From Prorocentrum cordatum (lineage: Eukaryota > Sar > Dinophyceae > Prorocentrales > Prorocentraceae), in assembly GCA_963575745.1 (NCBI GenBank), contig CAUYUJ010019627.1, positions 535,664-599,663 on the forward strand: a DNA stretch of 64,000 nucleotides, written 5' to 3'. Numbering within the stretch: the stretch's first letter is position 1; every line of letters begins with the position of its first letter. Below are positions 10,487-20,417 of this stretch, one piece after another. Below the pieces are notes generated by a model. The model saw only the letters and a program-made list of their open reading frames with translations, had not been told where the DNA came from and searched no databases. A program made the translations under genes and the position numbers.

Positions 10487-11761
10487 TCACCCCTTTGACT
10501 CGTCCTTGTCCTTGCCCTTGTTGCCCTTGTTGTCCATGTTGCCTGGCGCGTGGGCGGACTGCCGCTCCCCCCTCGCATTGCGTCTCTCCTTCGCCACGGC
10601 GTACTCCTTGGACAGCTCGGCGCCGACGTGGGCCAGCAGCTGGGGGCGCACGCGCACGTGGCCACGGTTCGTCGAGGTGCCGTAGGACAAGTGCGAGTCC
10701 AGCGACTCGTCGGCACTCGAGACGAACCGCTCGCGCCACCTCTCCTCCTGCACCTGGATGCTCCGGCAGATCATCTCCGCCGCCGCGACGTCCGGGACGT
10801 TCAACTCGTCGAAGCGCACCATCTGCTCGAGGTACGAGCGGCAGCGCTCGTGCTCGGCCACGCCGCCGTCGGCGAGGGCGAGGCGGCCCTCTGACCTCCA
10901 CTTGCCGTGGCGTCCGAGGGGCGACAGCCCGTTGTCCTTCATGAACTGGCAGAACCACAGCGTCGTACGTGGGCCGGAGATCGGCCAGTCTGGCCACTGG
11001 TGCTCCACCATGCGCTCCACCGCGTCGCCGAAGCCGATGCGCCTGGAGCCGAGGGCGTTGTGCACCACGGGATGCACGCGGACGTCGGCGAGGGCCGCGG
11101 GGGCAGCGGCGGCCGCAGCCGCGCCAGGCGGCGGGGCCACAAGCGCCAGCATGGGCGCGGGCGCGGGGGCCGGCGGAGGCGCGCCACCCGGCGGCGCCGC
11201 AGCGGGCGGCAGGAGCGGCAGGGGGGCCCCCCGCGCCGCCGCAGGCCCGCCCAGGGCGGCCACCAGCCCGTCCACGCCAGCAGCTGGCCGGGGCGGCAGC
11301 GGGGCGCACGGCCGGCGGCACCAGCGCGCCCAGCGGCGCGGCGGCAGGCACGTCGAGCGCCCGCCCACCCGCGTTGGCCACGATGGGCCCTGGAGGAGCG
11401 GGGAGCCCGAGCCGACCCGCCGCGGCGGCCGCGGCAGCCAGGATGGTCGCTGGCGTCGGCAGGCTGTGGAACCTATAGCAGCGGCCCCCAGCGCCCACGG
11501 CATCACGCCGCCAGCAGCGCCCCCAGGGAAGACGTCCCACCTCAGCACGTCCGCCGAGCCCACGTACTTCTCGTACTCGTCGTCGTCCGGTGTGAGGATG
11601 CTCGCGCTGTCGGGCCGACTTGGCGGCACCAGCACCACGAGCCGCTCGTGGATGAGCGCCGCGCCGCCGATGTTGTACTGCACGCCGATGAAGTCCCCAG
11701 GCTGGACGCCAGAGCCAGCGACCGATGGGTACGCCGGAGGTGCCGGCGCCGCCATCAGCAC
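10487..11761 (-). pseudogene. Gag-like protein of YR element 1, probably two compensating frameshifts
   Basis: The open frame of 424 residues starts 7 bases before the end of the upstream small ORF. The C-terminal half (HPVVHNALGSRRIGFGD..., SYLEQMVRFDELNVPDVAAAE, EERWRERFVSS) parallels the Gag of element 2 in the pattern Y-DxLN-xxAxxE-R. Between about 11495 and 11280 a different frame gives a more natural A/P/G-rich linker (LGLPAPPGPIVANAGG), suggesting an indel at each side of that segment. The C-terminus is Lys/Asp-rich (NKGNKGKDKDESKG). No zinc knuckle is present. Presumed structural role, packaging element RNA. Confidence 0.6.
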
Positions 11762-12144
11762 TGCAGGGCCTTAGCGCGAGCGACGCGCGCCTGGGCCCGC
11801 GCCTGCTCCCGGAAGTCCCCCTCCCCGTCCGTGGCCGGCGCGGCACCGCGCGGCCCGAGGGAGCGGCCGCTCAGGCGCCAGCAGGCCAGCGCCGCGCTGC
11901 AGGCCCCCACGAGCCCGCTGGCGGCGCAGGCGAGCGCCACCGACCAGGGGCCTGGCCCCTGGGTGCTCGACCCCTGCAGGCCGGAGCAGTCGCAACGTAA
12001 CTCAGGGCACTGCAGTTGCGGCGCGCAGGTGCACGCCGGGCACTGCTGCCCCTGGTTGGCGGCGTACAGCGCCAGCCCGGTGCTGAGCCCACGGCCAACC
12101 TCCGGGAACAGCGCGCCAGCCGCCGCGGACGCCGCGGCAAGCAT
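11755..12144 (-). CDS. Small Cys-rich membrane protein ORF (element 1)
   Basis: First ORF of the element. The ATG at 12144 gives 129 residues (the frame is open from a GTG at 12189). It has an N-terminal hydrophobic region (LAAASAAAGALF), a Cys-rich loop (CPACTCAPQLQCPELRCDC), a second hydrophobic segment (VALACAASGLVGACSAALAC) and a charged tail. The first ORF of YR element 2 has the same layout: hydrophobic, CP-rich, transmembrane. Function unknown; conservation of position in both elements is the main support. Confidence 0.5.
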   Translation of the reverse strand: MLAAASAAAGALFPEVGRGLSTGLALYAANQGQQCPACTCAPQLQCPELRCDCSGLQGSSTQGPGPWSVALACAASGLVGACSAALACWRLSGRSLGPRGAAPATDGEGDFREQARAQARVARAKALQC

Positions 12145-12166
12145 GCGGCCACAGATGGCCGCATGC
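12141..12166. other. Perfect inverted repeat, 10-bp arms, 6-nt loop
   Basis: GCATGCGGCC and GGCCGCATGC separated by ACAGAT. It lies 5 bases inside the A1 repeat and overlaps the likely ATG of the first ORF of YR element 1. Confidence 0.85.
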
Positions 12167-12170
12167 GCGA

Positions 12171-12242
12171 GCTTGAGCGAGATGGCCACAGATGTCCATC
12201 AAGTGCGGCAACTTCGCCGTGGGACGCAGCATACGCTTGTTA
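12171..12242 (-). repeat. Split direct repeat A1 of YR element 1
   Basis: Identical to A2 (5906-5977). 5' terminus of the element on the minus strand. Confidence 0.95.

Positions 12243-12244
<2 letters not shown>

Positions 12245-12286
<42 letters not shown>
12245..12286. repeat. (AT)21 microsatellite
   Basis: Uninterrupted AT run two bases outside the 5' end of YR element 1. Confidence 0.98.
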
Positions 12287-12289
<3 letters not shown>

Positions 12290-12495
12290 CCGGCCCCCTT
12301 GTGGGGCCACCAGGCTGTAGGCCGAAGGTTCGCAGTTTCCTGTACCAGTTGCAGCTTCCAGTTTCCACTGTTACAGTTTTGCTTCTTGCTGCTTACTGTT
12401 CCTTGTTGATGGACCGCGCGAGGGGGGGAGGCCCAAACGGGCAGGTTTAGCACGCCCTGAGCGTGTTGTCTGAATTGCTGGGGTGGGAAAAAATT

Positions 12496-12760
12496 GACAC
12501 CCCTCACGCAGATCGGCGGGGTCAGGGTCCAAAAACACAAGGGATTTGCTACATTTCTGAAATTCGGTGGCACCTCTCACGCAGATCGGCGGGGTCAGGG
12601 TCCAGAAACATATGGGATTTGCCACATGTGTAATTTGCTAAATTTGCTGATACCCCTCACGCAGATCGGCAAAGTCAGGGTCCAAAAACACATGGGATTT
12701 GCCACATTTCTAAAATCCGCTGGCACCCCTCACGCGGATCGACAGGGTCAGGGTCCAGAC
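12496..12760. repeat. 72-80-bp tandem repeat, four units
   Basis: Each unit contains CTCACGCAGATCGGCGGGG, then TCAGGGTCCA(A/G)AAACA and GGGATTTGCCACAT. CTCACGC starts at 12504, 12577, 12657 and 12729. Frames cross it on both strands but follow the repeat. Confidence 0.92.
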
Positions 12761-12929
12761 TCGGTGGACCGGCCTGAGCTCCACGTGGTGGGGGGGCGAC
12801 GCGGGCGATCTCTTCGCTGGCGAACTGGCAGCAACGGGGCGTAGTCCTGGCACTGGCATCTTGATGGCAGCAGGGAGTCGCCGCCACTGATGTAGCAGCC
12901 TCCACGGTATTAAACCCCGCCTTGCATAT

Positions 12930-13485
12930 GTTTGTCCTACCGCACCTGCTGTTGCTTCTGAACCTCCATCACTCCATGCATCATGTAGCTGGTTGCATTC
13001 ATGCCAAGGCCCGTGGTCGGCATGAAGGGCGGCAATGGTGGCACTTGTTGGGTGCTACCTGGGCCCAAGTACAGTGGTGGTCAGGGCGCCACTCCTTCTG
13101 GTAGTGGTGTTGCTGGAGGAGGCACTGCTGGAGGATGGGCTGCACATGCTGGGTGCTGCCTCGTCACAGACGCTTTCGTTTCCATAGCCCTCGGCGAAAA
13201 CAGATTATGCTGATCTGGGAGCTGATCACTTACGTCGTCCACGGCATCTCTTTGCTGTGCCTCGAGGTCTTCTAACTCTGTGATGTTCGCTCTGACCTTG
13301 GCAAGCTCGTCGTCTACCAACTGCTCTATCGATGAGGTCGGCGACTCTGTTCTTGATATTATTGAGCCTCTCGAGTGCCTTATCCTGACTGGTGTTCAAG
13401 GCATTGAGCTGGCGGGTGAATGTTTCGGTGTTGGAGTGGATCATCCTGAATACAGCAAGCTTCGTCTGGACATCTGCACACTATT
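12930..13485 (-). pseudogene. Remnant of a coiled-coil protein gene
   Basis: From 13485 the minus strand reads VQTKLAVFRMIHSNTETF...QLNALNTSQDKALERLNNI, a heptad-like segment, preceded by a plausible acceptor (TGTGCAG). After a 1-base shift near 13315 it continues as LVDDELAKVRANITELEDLEAQQRD. An in-frame TGA near 13081 interrupts it before a Pro/Met-rich tail that ends with KQQQ. It could also be separate exons of a living gene. No family recognised. Confidence 0.35.
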
Positions 13486-14575
13486 TGCTAGTCTTTTTTT
13501 TGCCGCAATCATGAGCGGCGCAAGCTTGGCCTTGAATAGGTAGATTGGGTTCCTTGGTGTCAGTAGGCGGTTTCACGAAGCACGAATGACACATCGCATC
13601 TGCTCTGGACGCTGGGATGGTACGCATGATGATGTGCTTGACTGCCTGCATCTCATTGGTCGGAGCATGCGGGCGACTCGGTTCTCGACGTTGTGGTTTG
13701 GATCGTACTGCTTGTGCCTGCGCGAATGGACCACCTTGCTGTGCACGCTCGTCTCTCTAGTAGAAACCGCCGCTTTACCCGCACAAGCAACGCCAGTGGT
13801 GTGCCTTGACAAACCTTCCACACTTTCAGCAACCCCAGTGCTCTCGAAGGAGCCTGGCTCGAGCTCTGCGCTCGCGTTCCCTGCGACGCCAGGTGGGCTC
13901 CTCAGCCGTCCTTACGGTCGCGGCACAAGACACGAGAAGCAATGTAATTGACCGTGTGTGTGCACGCCTGGGCTCCGGCTGGGAATGTACACTACACAGA
14001 ATGGGTCACCTGTCTGGGATTCGAGAAAAAAGGTGTCCTGGGACACACCGTTTCCTGTTCCGCCTCGTCATCCTCCCCTCTATCTCTCTCTCTCTCGCCC
14101 TCTCTCTCTCTCTCTCTCTCTTCCCTAGACTCCTCTTCTTCCAGTCTCCTGTCCCGTCCTCCTCTCCCCTCCCCTTCCTCTCTTTTCTCTCCACCTCCTC
14201 CTCCTCCTCCTCAACCTGGCAACGGGCAGCCGCCAGCGCCCAGCGCAACGCCTCGATAGCGCCTTCGAAGGCTGGATGGTTCCCGAGCGCCTCCCGCCGC
14301 GCAGCGGAGGAGGGGGTGCTCGGCTGGGGGACGGCGCGCGGGGGAGGGGTGGAGACGGGCGGCGCCGACGTCCTCCAGCCTCAGCCTCGTGTTCCTGGTT
14401 CCAGCATCCTTTCCCTCCTGTTCTTTCTCCTCCTTGTCATCGGCCTCCTCTTCGCTCTCCCTCCTCCTTTTCTTTGCCCTCCTCCCTCCTCCCTCCATCC
14501 TCCATCCTCCATCATCCACCCTCCACCTGCATCCTGCATCCTGCATCGTGCATCCTCCATCCTCCATCCTGAGTC
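13486..14575. other. No supportable gene; pyrimidine-rich toward the right
   Basis: 13.5-14.05 kb shows only short frames without domains. From about 14060 the + strand becomes rich in CT and CTC tracts (14082-14125, 14160-14215) leading into the TCA satellite. Confidence 0.45.
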
Positions 14576-14659
14576 CTCAATCCTCCCTTTTCCTCCTCCT
14601 CCTCCTCATCATCATCATCAGCAGCAGCAGCATCATCATCATCATCATCATCAGCATCG

Positions 14660-14704
<45 letters not shown>

Positions 14705-14715
14705 CAACCACCACC

Positions 14716-14770
<55 letters not shown>

Positions 14771-15692
14771 GCATCATCATCATCATCATCAACTTCATCA
14801 TCATCATCAGCAGCATCATCATCATCATCGTCACCAGCACCAGCACCAGAACCATCACCATCATCATCATCAACAGCATCAGCATCATCATCGTCATCAT
14901 CATCGTCATCATCGTCATCATCCTCATCGTCATCATCATCAGCAACAACATCATCATCATCATCATCATCATCGTCATCATCATTATCATCATCATAATC
15001 ATCATCAACAACAACAAGATCATCAGCAACGGCATCAGCATCAGCAGCATCGTCAGCATCATCGTCAGCATCATCATCATAATCAGCAATATCATCATCA
15101 TCATCATCATCATCATCAACAACATCAACATCATCATAATCATCATCAGCATCATCATCATAAACATCATCGACATAATCAGCAATAGCATCAGCATCAT
15201 CATCATCAGCAGCACAAGCATCATCATCAGCAGCAGCAGCATCACCATCATCATCATCATCAGCATCAACATCAACAGCATCGTCGGCATCATCAGCATC
15301 CATATCACCAGCACAAGCACCATCACCATCATCATCATCAGCATCGCTGTTATCTTCATCATCCTCATCAGCAGCAGTATCATCATCAGCAGCATCAGCA
15401 TCAGCAGCATCGTCAGCATCATCGTCAGCATCATCATTATAATCAGCAATGTCATCGTCATCATAAGCTTCATCATCATCTTCACCACCATCATCATCAT
15501 CATCATCATCATCATCATAAGCATCATCAGCAGTAGCATCATCAGTATCCTCATAATTAGCATCATCATCGTCATGTTCGCTCATCATCAGCAGCAGCAT
15601 CATCATCATCACCATCACCATTATCAGCAGCATCATCAGTATCGTCATCGTTATCATCATCATCATCATCAGCATCATCATCATCATCATCG

Positions 15693-15731
<39 letters not shown>

Positions 15732-16266
15732 CTACCATTATCGTCATCTTCATCATCATCAGCACCAGCATCAGCATCTCCCTCTCCCTTTCACTCTTCT
15801 CTCTCTCCTTCTTCGCTTGTCATCCTGTCCCCATCATCATCATCAGCATCATCACCATCAGCAACATCAGCATCATAATCAGCATCAGGATCAGCACCCT
15901 CAGCAGCATCAGCATCAGCAACATCATCAGCATCATCATCAACATCAGCAACATCATCATCGTCATCGTCATCGTCATCGTCATCATCATCATCATCGTC
16001 ATCATCGCTATCAGTATCGTCATCGGCATCATCATAAGCACCAGCATCAGCATCTCCCTCTCCCTCTCACTCTTCTCTCTCTCCTTCTTCGCTTGTCCTC
16101 CTTTCCCCACCATCATCAGCATCATCACAATCAGCAACATCAGCATCATAATCAGCATCAAGATCAGCATCCTCAGCATCATCAGCACCATCAACATCAT
16201 CAACATCAGCAGCATCATCATCGTCATCGTCATCGTCATCATCATCACCGTCACCATCACCATCAA

Positions 16267-16311
<45 letters not shown>

Positions 16312-16713
16312 CATCCTCATCATCATCCTCATCCTCATCATCATCATCATCATCATCATCGTAGCCATCACCATCAACATCAGCATCAACATCAGCAACA
16401 TCATCATCGTCATCGTCATCGTCATCGTCATCATCATCATCATCGTCATCATCGCTATCAGTATCGTCATCGGCATCATCATAAGCACCAGCATCAGCAT
16501 CTCCCTCTCCCTCTCACTCTTCTCTCTCTCCTTCTTCGCTTGTCCTCCTTTCCCCATCATCATCAGCATCATCACAATCAGCAACATCAGCATCATAATC
16601 AGCATCAAGATCAGCATCCTCAGCATCATCAGCACCATCAACATCATCAACATCAGCAGCATCATCATCGTCATCGTCATCGTCATCATCATCACCGTCA
16701 CCATCACCATCAA

Positions 16714-16752
<39 letters not shown>

Positions 16753-16775
16753 CATCCTCATCATCATCCTCATCC

Positions 16776-16810
<35 letters not shown>

Positions 16811-16931
16811 GTAGCCATCACCATCAACATCAGCATCAGCATCAGCATCACCATCACCGTCACCATCACCATCATCATCATCGTCATCAGCATCATCAAC
16901 ATCATCAGCATCATGAGCATCATCGCCATTG

Positions 16932-16970
<39 letters not shown>

Positions 16971-16998
16971 GCATTATCAGCATCAGCATCAGCATCCC
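14575..16998. repeat. 2.4-kb (TCA)n satellite with higher-order duplication
   Basis: Nearly continuous CAT/ATC/TCA triplets with scattered CAG, CGT, CAC and CAA variants. A non-repeat spacer (CATCTCCCTCTCCCT...CTTCGCTTGTCCTCC) recurs at about 15775, 16051 and 16499, with a last diverged copy near 16992; the blocks at about 16051-16497 and 16499-16945 are almost the same, so a ~448-bp unit was duplicated. Long poly-His, poly-Ile/Ser, poly-Met and poly-Asp frames here are not genes. Confidence 0.95.
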
Positions 16999-16999
16999 C

Positions 17000-18803
17000 C
17001 TCTCTCTCACTCTCCTCGTTCTCTCTCTTTGCTTGTCCTCCTCCCCCCCTTGCTCCTCTTTACCCTCCCTCCTCCATCTTTTTCTTCGTGGCCACTGGTG
17101 CTAGTTCAGCAGCGGAGGAGGGGCAGGAGGGTCGGCCCGCCAACAGGGGGCGCAGCTGCGGCAGTTCGACGGGCCGCGGGCCTGTGACCGAGCCCCTTCC
17201 CTGTGCCTTTAACTTCGCCTCTGGGAGCGAGTCTGGAGGGGTCCGATTAACCACCTACCGGACAACCCCAAACAAACCCGAAGAGCCACATTTCGAGTTG
17301 GGGGGGGTCGGGCTCCACGTGAGGGGCACATTTCGACTTGGGTACAGGCAGCAGTGACGCTTGGCAAGAGTGACATTTGGTGAGCGACTTAACGGGGGAC
17401 GCGGGTTGGTCAAACCTGGGCGCGCAAGCCGCTGCCACCGCTTCGCGCTCAGCGATCGGGGGACCCTATTGGGCCCGCACCACAAGCAACTCCGGTGAAA
17501 GGTCACTCTTGCGTCCAGTCGTCTAGTCGACCTGATAGGGTCTCCCAAAGGCCAGAGATTGGCCGAAAAAATCGGGGGCTGGCAATTAGCCTCGTCCCGA
17601 AGCCTCTTCCACCAGTCGAAGCCCACACTAACAGGACTTTCAGAGTCAAGTTGATGGAGCTTACCACCCCCTGTAGCAGCGCAGCTGCCCAAGATCGCAC
17701 ATTTCGAACACCAGATCCATGAGAATTGCCGACTGAGTTGAGTGCACAAGCACCCCTCCCACCTGCAGACGGGCGAGCAAAGCAGGACGGACAGGAAGAG
17801 GAACGCAACATAACGAAACAAAACCCCTTTTTGGGCAAAAACTCGGACGCATCCAGCTCTCGACGACCAGGACTCGAGACGGGAGGAACATGAAGGGGTG
17901 GAGCAGGAGAAATCAAGAGGGAGGAAAACGGGGAGCAGAGGGAGGATGAAAGGGGGCAACGCAATTATGCGCGACAACGCAGATGCAAACAAAGGAGTTT
18001 TGCAGTTACTCGTCCAATCCGGGCTGCGGAACCCTTCTTGAACACCGCCCCGACCAGTTCTGTCAAGCTGCGCCAGGACGGGCCCGCGAGAGTCGGCCAG
18101 GTTGCCCCGAACATGTTCCTGTCGCGGCGCCGCACAGGCGATCCGCTCGCGCGTTGAGCAATCCGGGCTACGGCGTTGCAAACTGCCCCGCATGCAAAGG
18201 CGGGAACACAAGAAACGAGGCGGCCGCAGAAAAGGGAGAGAGAGGGAGGGCGCACTCACGCGGCAGCGCCGCGGGAGGCGCTCGGGGCGGCCAGGCCGCG
18301 GGGCAGCCCCTGGCAGCGGCGCGGGGCGGCGTCGCGCGCGCACCACGGGGCGGGGCCAGCAGCCGCAGTGCGGGCAGGGCACAACAAGTTGGGGGGCGGG
18401 GGCGGCGGGCCGCCAGCGGACCGGAGGCGCCCGAGCGCGGGGGGGGCCGGGAGGCGGCGGCTAGGGCTAGGGCTAGGGCGGTGATGAGCGGGGCAGGCCA
18501 GCGCGGTGTGCGGCGGGAGCTGAAGCACGCCGCGGGGAGGGGGGCCGCAACGGCCGGCGCGGCGGGCGCCGGGGGAGGCCCCGAGCATGCAGAGCACGTA
18601 AATTTGGCGACAGGGGGTCCTAAGCAGATCTTTAGACTATTGGTGAGAGCTCTGTAATCTAGGCAATACTCGAAAAAAACTAGAAAGGAAGCCATGCGGA
18701 ATACCATGGATGAGATCGTAACGACAGGGGCCGTAATCCGACCAGCCCTCTGGGCGTGAGTGGTCTAACGAGCTCGATCTGAGGAGCCCCTTCTTCTTCC
18801 CAT
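17000..18803. other. No supportable gene
   Basis: One long minus-strand frame (18382-17255) lacks domain signals and is Cys/Arg/Pro-rich, typical of GC-rich noncoding sequence. The segment 18240-18600 is very GC-rich, with GGGCTA repeated three times near 18463. Confidence 0.4.
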
Positions 18804-18840
18804 TCGAGGAGGGGGTCCCCTCACCCTGCCCCCTCCTCGA
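18804..18840. other. 12-bp perfect hairpin
   Basis: TCGAGGAGGGGG (18804-18815) pairs with CCCCCTCCTCGA (18829-18840), loop of 13 bases. It sits about 140 bases outside the Copia element. No U-tract, so no terminator claim. Confidence 0.8.
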
Positions 18841-18979
18841 GGGTCTGGCGGGGGCTTTTCCTGAGGGGCTGGAGCGTCCAGGATGGCCCTGTATGGCTCC
18901 AAGATGGCCCCTGAGCGCCTAACGTGGCCTCCAAGATCGCTAAACCGATCCCAGCATGATTCAATGTAGCTCGCAGCAT

Positions 18980-19156
18980 TGACGCGCGAAAGCACATCGA
19001 GTGATGTCCGATAGGATGGTGGCGGAGGATTCTTTTCCTGAAACAAGCAACAGCCTCGGGCCAAGAGGGTGCCTACGGATAGACACAACACCGAAAATCA
19101 AGTCTGGGAGTTCAAGGTCAAATGGATAGTATACACTGCATGAACTCATTTACTCA
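18980..19156 (-). repeat. 3' LTR of the Copia element
   Basis: Begins TGACGCGCG and ends TTTACTCA on the + strand; aligns end to end with 28126-28302 with three substitutions (G/A, A/G, G/C) and no gap. Confidence 0.97.
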
Positions 19157-19170
19157 GTCCGCCCCATTTT
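19157..19170 (-). promoter_or_regulatory. Candidate polypurine tract
   Basis: On the minus strand AAAATGGGGCGGAC lies directly before the 3' LTR, where plus-strand cDNA priming occurs in LTR elements. Purine bias is moderate. Confidence 0.5.
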
Positions 19171-19214
19171 AGTGAGCTTGAAACTCCACAAAACCAAACT
19201 GAAAAGGGGCACCC

Positions 19215-20417
19215 TCAGACTGAAGTGACATCGGAAACTCTTGGCCTGTTGCCATCTAGTCGCACAGTACAGTCAGACCGGGTCGGTTCCACCGACGGGG
19301 TCTTGGATGGGAGAAAGGAAGGAGACGAAGACGGCGACAACAGCGACGACGGACCGGCAGACTCGGCCGCCAGCTGCCTGGCGGACGCAGCTCGAGAACG
19401 ACCCTTGGACGACGGGTCCTGCCGTCGGTTCTCCAAGGCCGTGCTCTCGGAGGTGACCTGCAAGAGACCTGAGCGCAGAAGCTGCAGCTGCGCGGCGTTT
19501 GACTTGGCAAGGTCGGCCTTTGTCATCACGTCTACGGGCATCATGGGGCGCGGGACCCATCGAACTACTCCCCCAACGCGTCCCAGAGAGTCTCTACATA
19601 CTGCGAGATGGATCGCAGCTCTTCTGTCGTTCTTACTGCCAGACGTCTCCTTATCTAACGTGTCGAAGATGCCCTTGGCATCCACCACGCTGACATCCCC
19701 CTCGGGGGTCAGGTCCAGGGTGCAACTCTTGCGCAGCACTGGGGCGAAGGGGCCCATGTGGGACCTCCAAGAGTCGTCCAGAAGATTGCCCTGGAGAACG
19801 CCATAGAACAACATCTGAAGCCACCCGGCCTCCGCGAGAGCTGCGCTCAGCGACTGAACCTCCCCGGCGAGCGTCGAAGGGACCTGGCGTTTCACTCGGC
19901 GCGAGCGCCGCGCCAACGGGGCGACTCGGGCCCAGGGCCCGCGGGACAAGGCAGCATCTGCGGCATACACTTGCCACGCCCGTTGGGGCTTGTCCCCGCT
20001 GTTCGCCGCGACTCCGCCGCAGTCAGAAGCCGTAGCAAACAGCGGAGAACGAATATTGAAACGCCAGACTATTATCGGCACATTGGCGGTCTGCCGTAGA
20101 TGGTCGACCATCATATTCAACACCGCAGCGTCCCCAACGGTAGGATGCGTGACCCTACTCGCGAGCAAGGACGCGGTGCCCGACGCCTCCGCTCGCGTCT
20201 CCAGGCCGACCCAGTTGAGACGATACACCGTGGATCTGAAATCCGAGATCTCGCGGCCGACGAGCGGCTCATCGTGGTTGGAGCGACGGGCTCGGGGGAG
20301 GGGAAGACGGTGAATCTGCTCCAGGATGTATCTTTCCTGGCCCACTAGAATTCTGTCGGGGAGCCTCCTCAACCTACGACCTATGTAGTCCACCCCCGAG
20401 GCGTCGAGCCTCACCAT
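19215..20417 (-). pseudogene. Copia RNase H and connection region
   Basis: The frame continues from the RT after a 1-base shift near 20430 (RFDFGKMVRLDASG). It holds the RT thumb/connection (DYIGRRLRRL..., ISDFRSTVYRLNWVGLETRAE) and a Copia-type RNase H: VVDAKGIFDTLDKE, DRRAAIHLAVCRDSL and VVRWVPRPMMPVDVMTK. A Ser/Arg-rich tail of about 70 residues follows before the stop at 19215, 58 bases from the LTR. The role is removal of template RNA during reverse transcription. The domain itself looks intact; it is separated from RT by the shift. Confidence 0.82.

Larger units (their letters stand above)
5678..12242 (-). mobile_element. Tyrosine-recombinase retrotransposon 1 (Ngaro/PAT-type split repeats)
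   Basis: Read on the minus strand the order is A1 (12242-12171), ORFs, B1 (6134-5986), A2 (5977-5906), B2 (5819-5678). This A1-ORFs-B1-A2-B2 arrangement is the known hallmark of Ngaro/PAT-type YR retrotransposons. The internal part codes for a small Cys-rich membrane protein, a Gag-like protein, RT, RNase H, a tyrosine recombinase and a cytosine-methyltransferase-like domain. No protease, no DDE integrase and no target duplication are seen, as expected for this group. Several single-nucleotide frameshifts and substituted catalytic residues (RNase H D to N, YR Tyr to Cys) indicate an inactive copy. The right end abuts an (AT)n microsatellite. Confidence 0.88.

Noticed and set aside
9405-11846. 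813-residue single protein
   Set aside because: Mosaic of a Gag linker and the RT N-terminus with nonsense Arg/Pro-rich stretches between and after; not a continuous gene.
14389-17187. 932-residue open frame and the long antisense poly-Met and poly-Asp frames
   Set aside because: They only translate the TCA satellite (poly-Ile, poly-His, poly-Met, poly-Asp); no domain and no codon variation typical of genes.
17255-18382. 375-residue minus ORF
   Set aside because: No recognisable motif, irregular Cys/Arg/Ser/Pro composition in a GC-rich area.
18460-18480. Telomere-like GGGCTA repeats
   Set aside because: Only three units, and the sequence is not the TTTAGGG type expected for dinoflagellate telomeres.
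18980-19156. LTR-internal ORF as an independent small gene
   Set aside because: Present in both LTRs and simply in frame with gag; no sign of a separate product.
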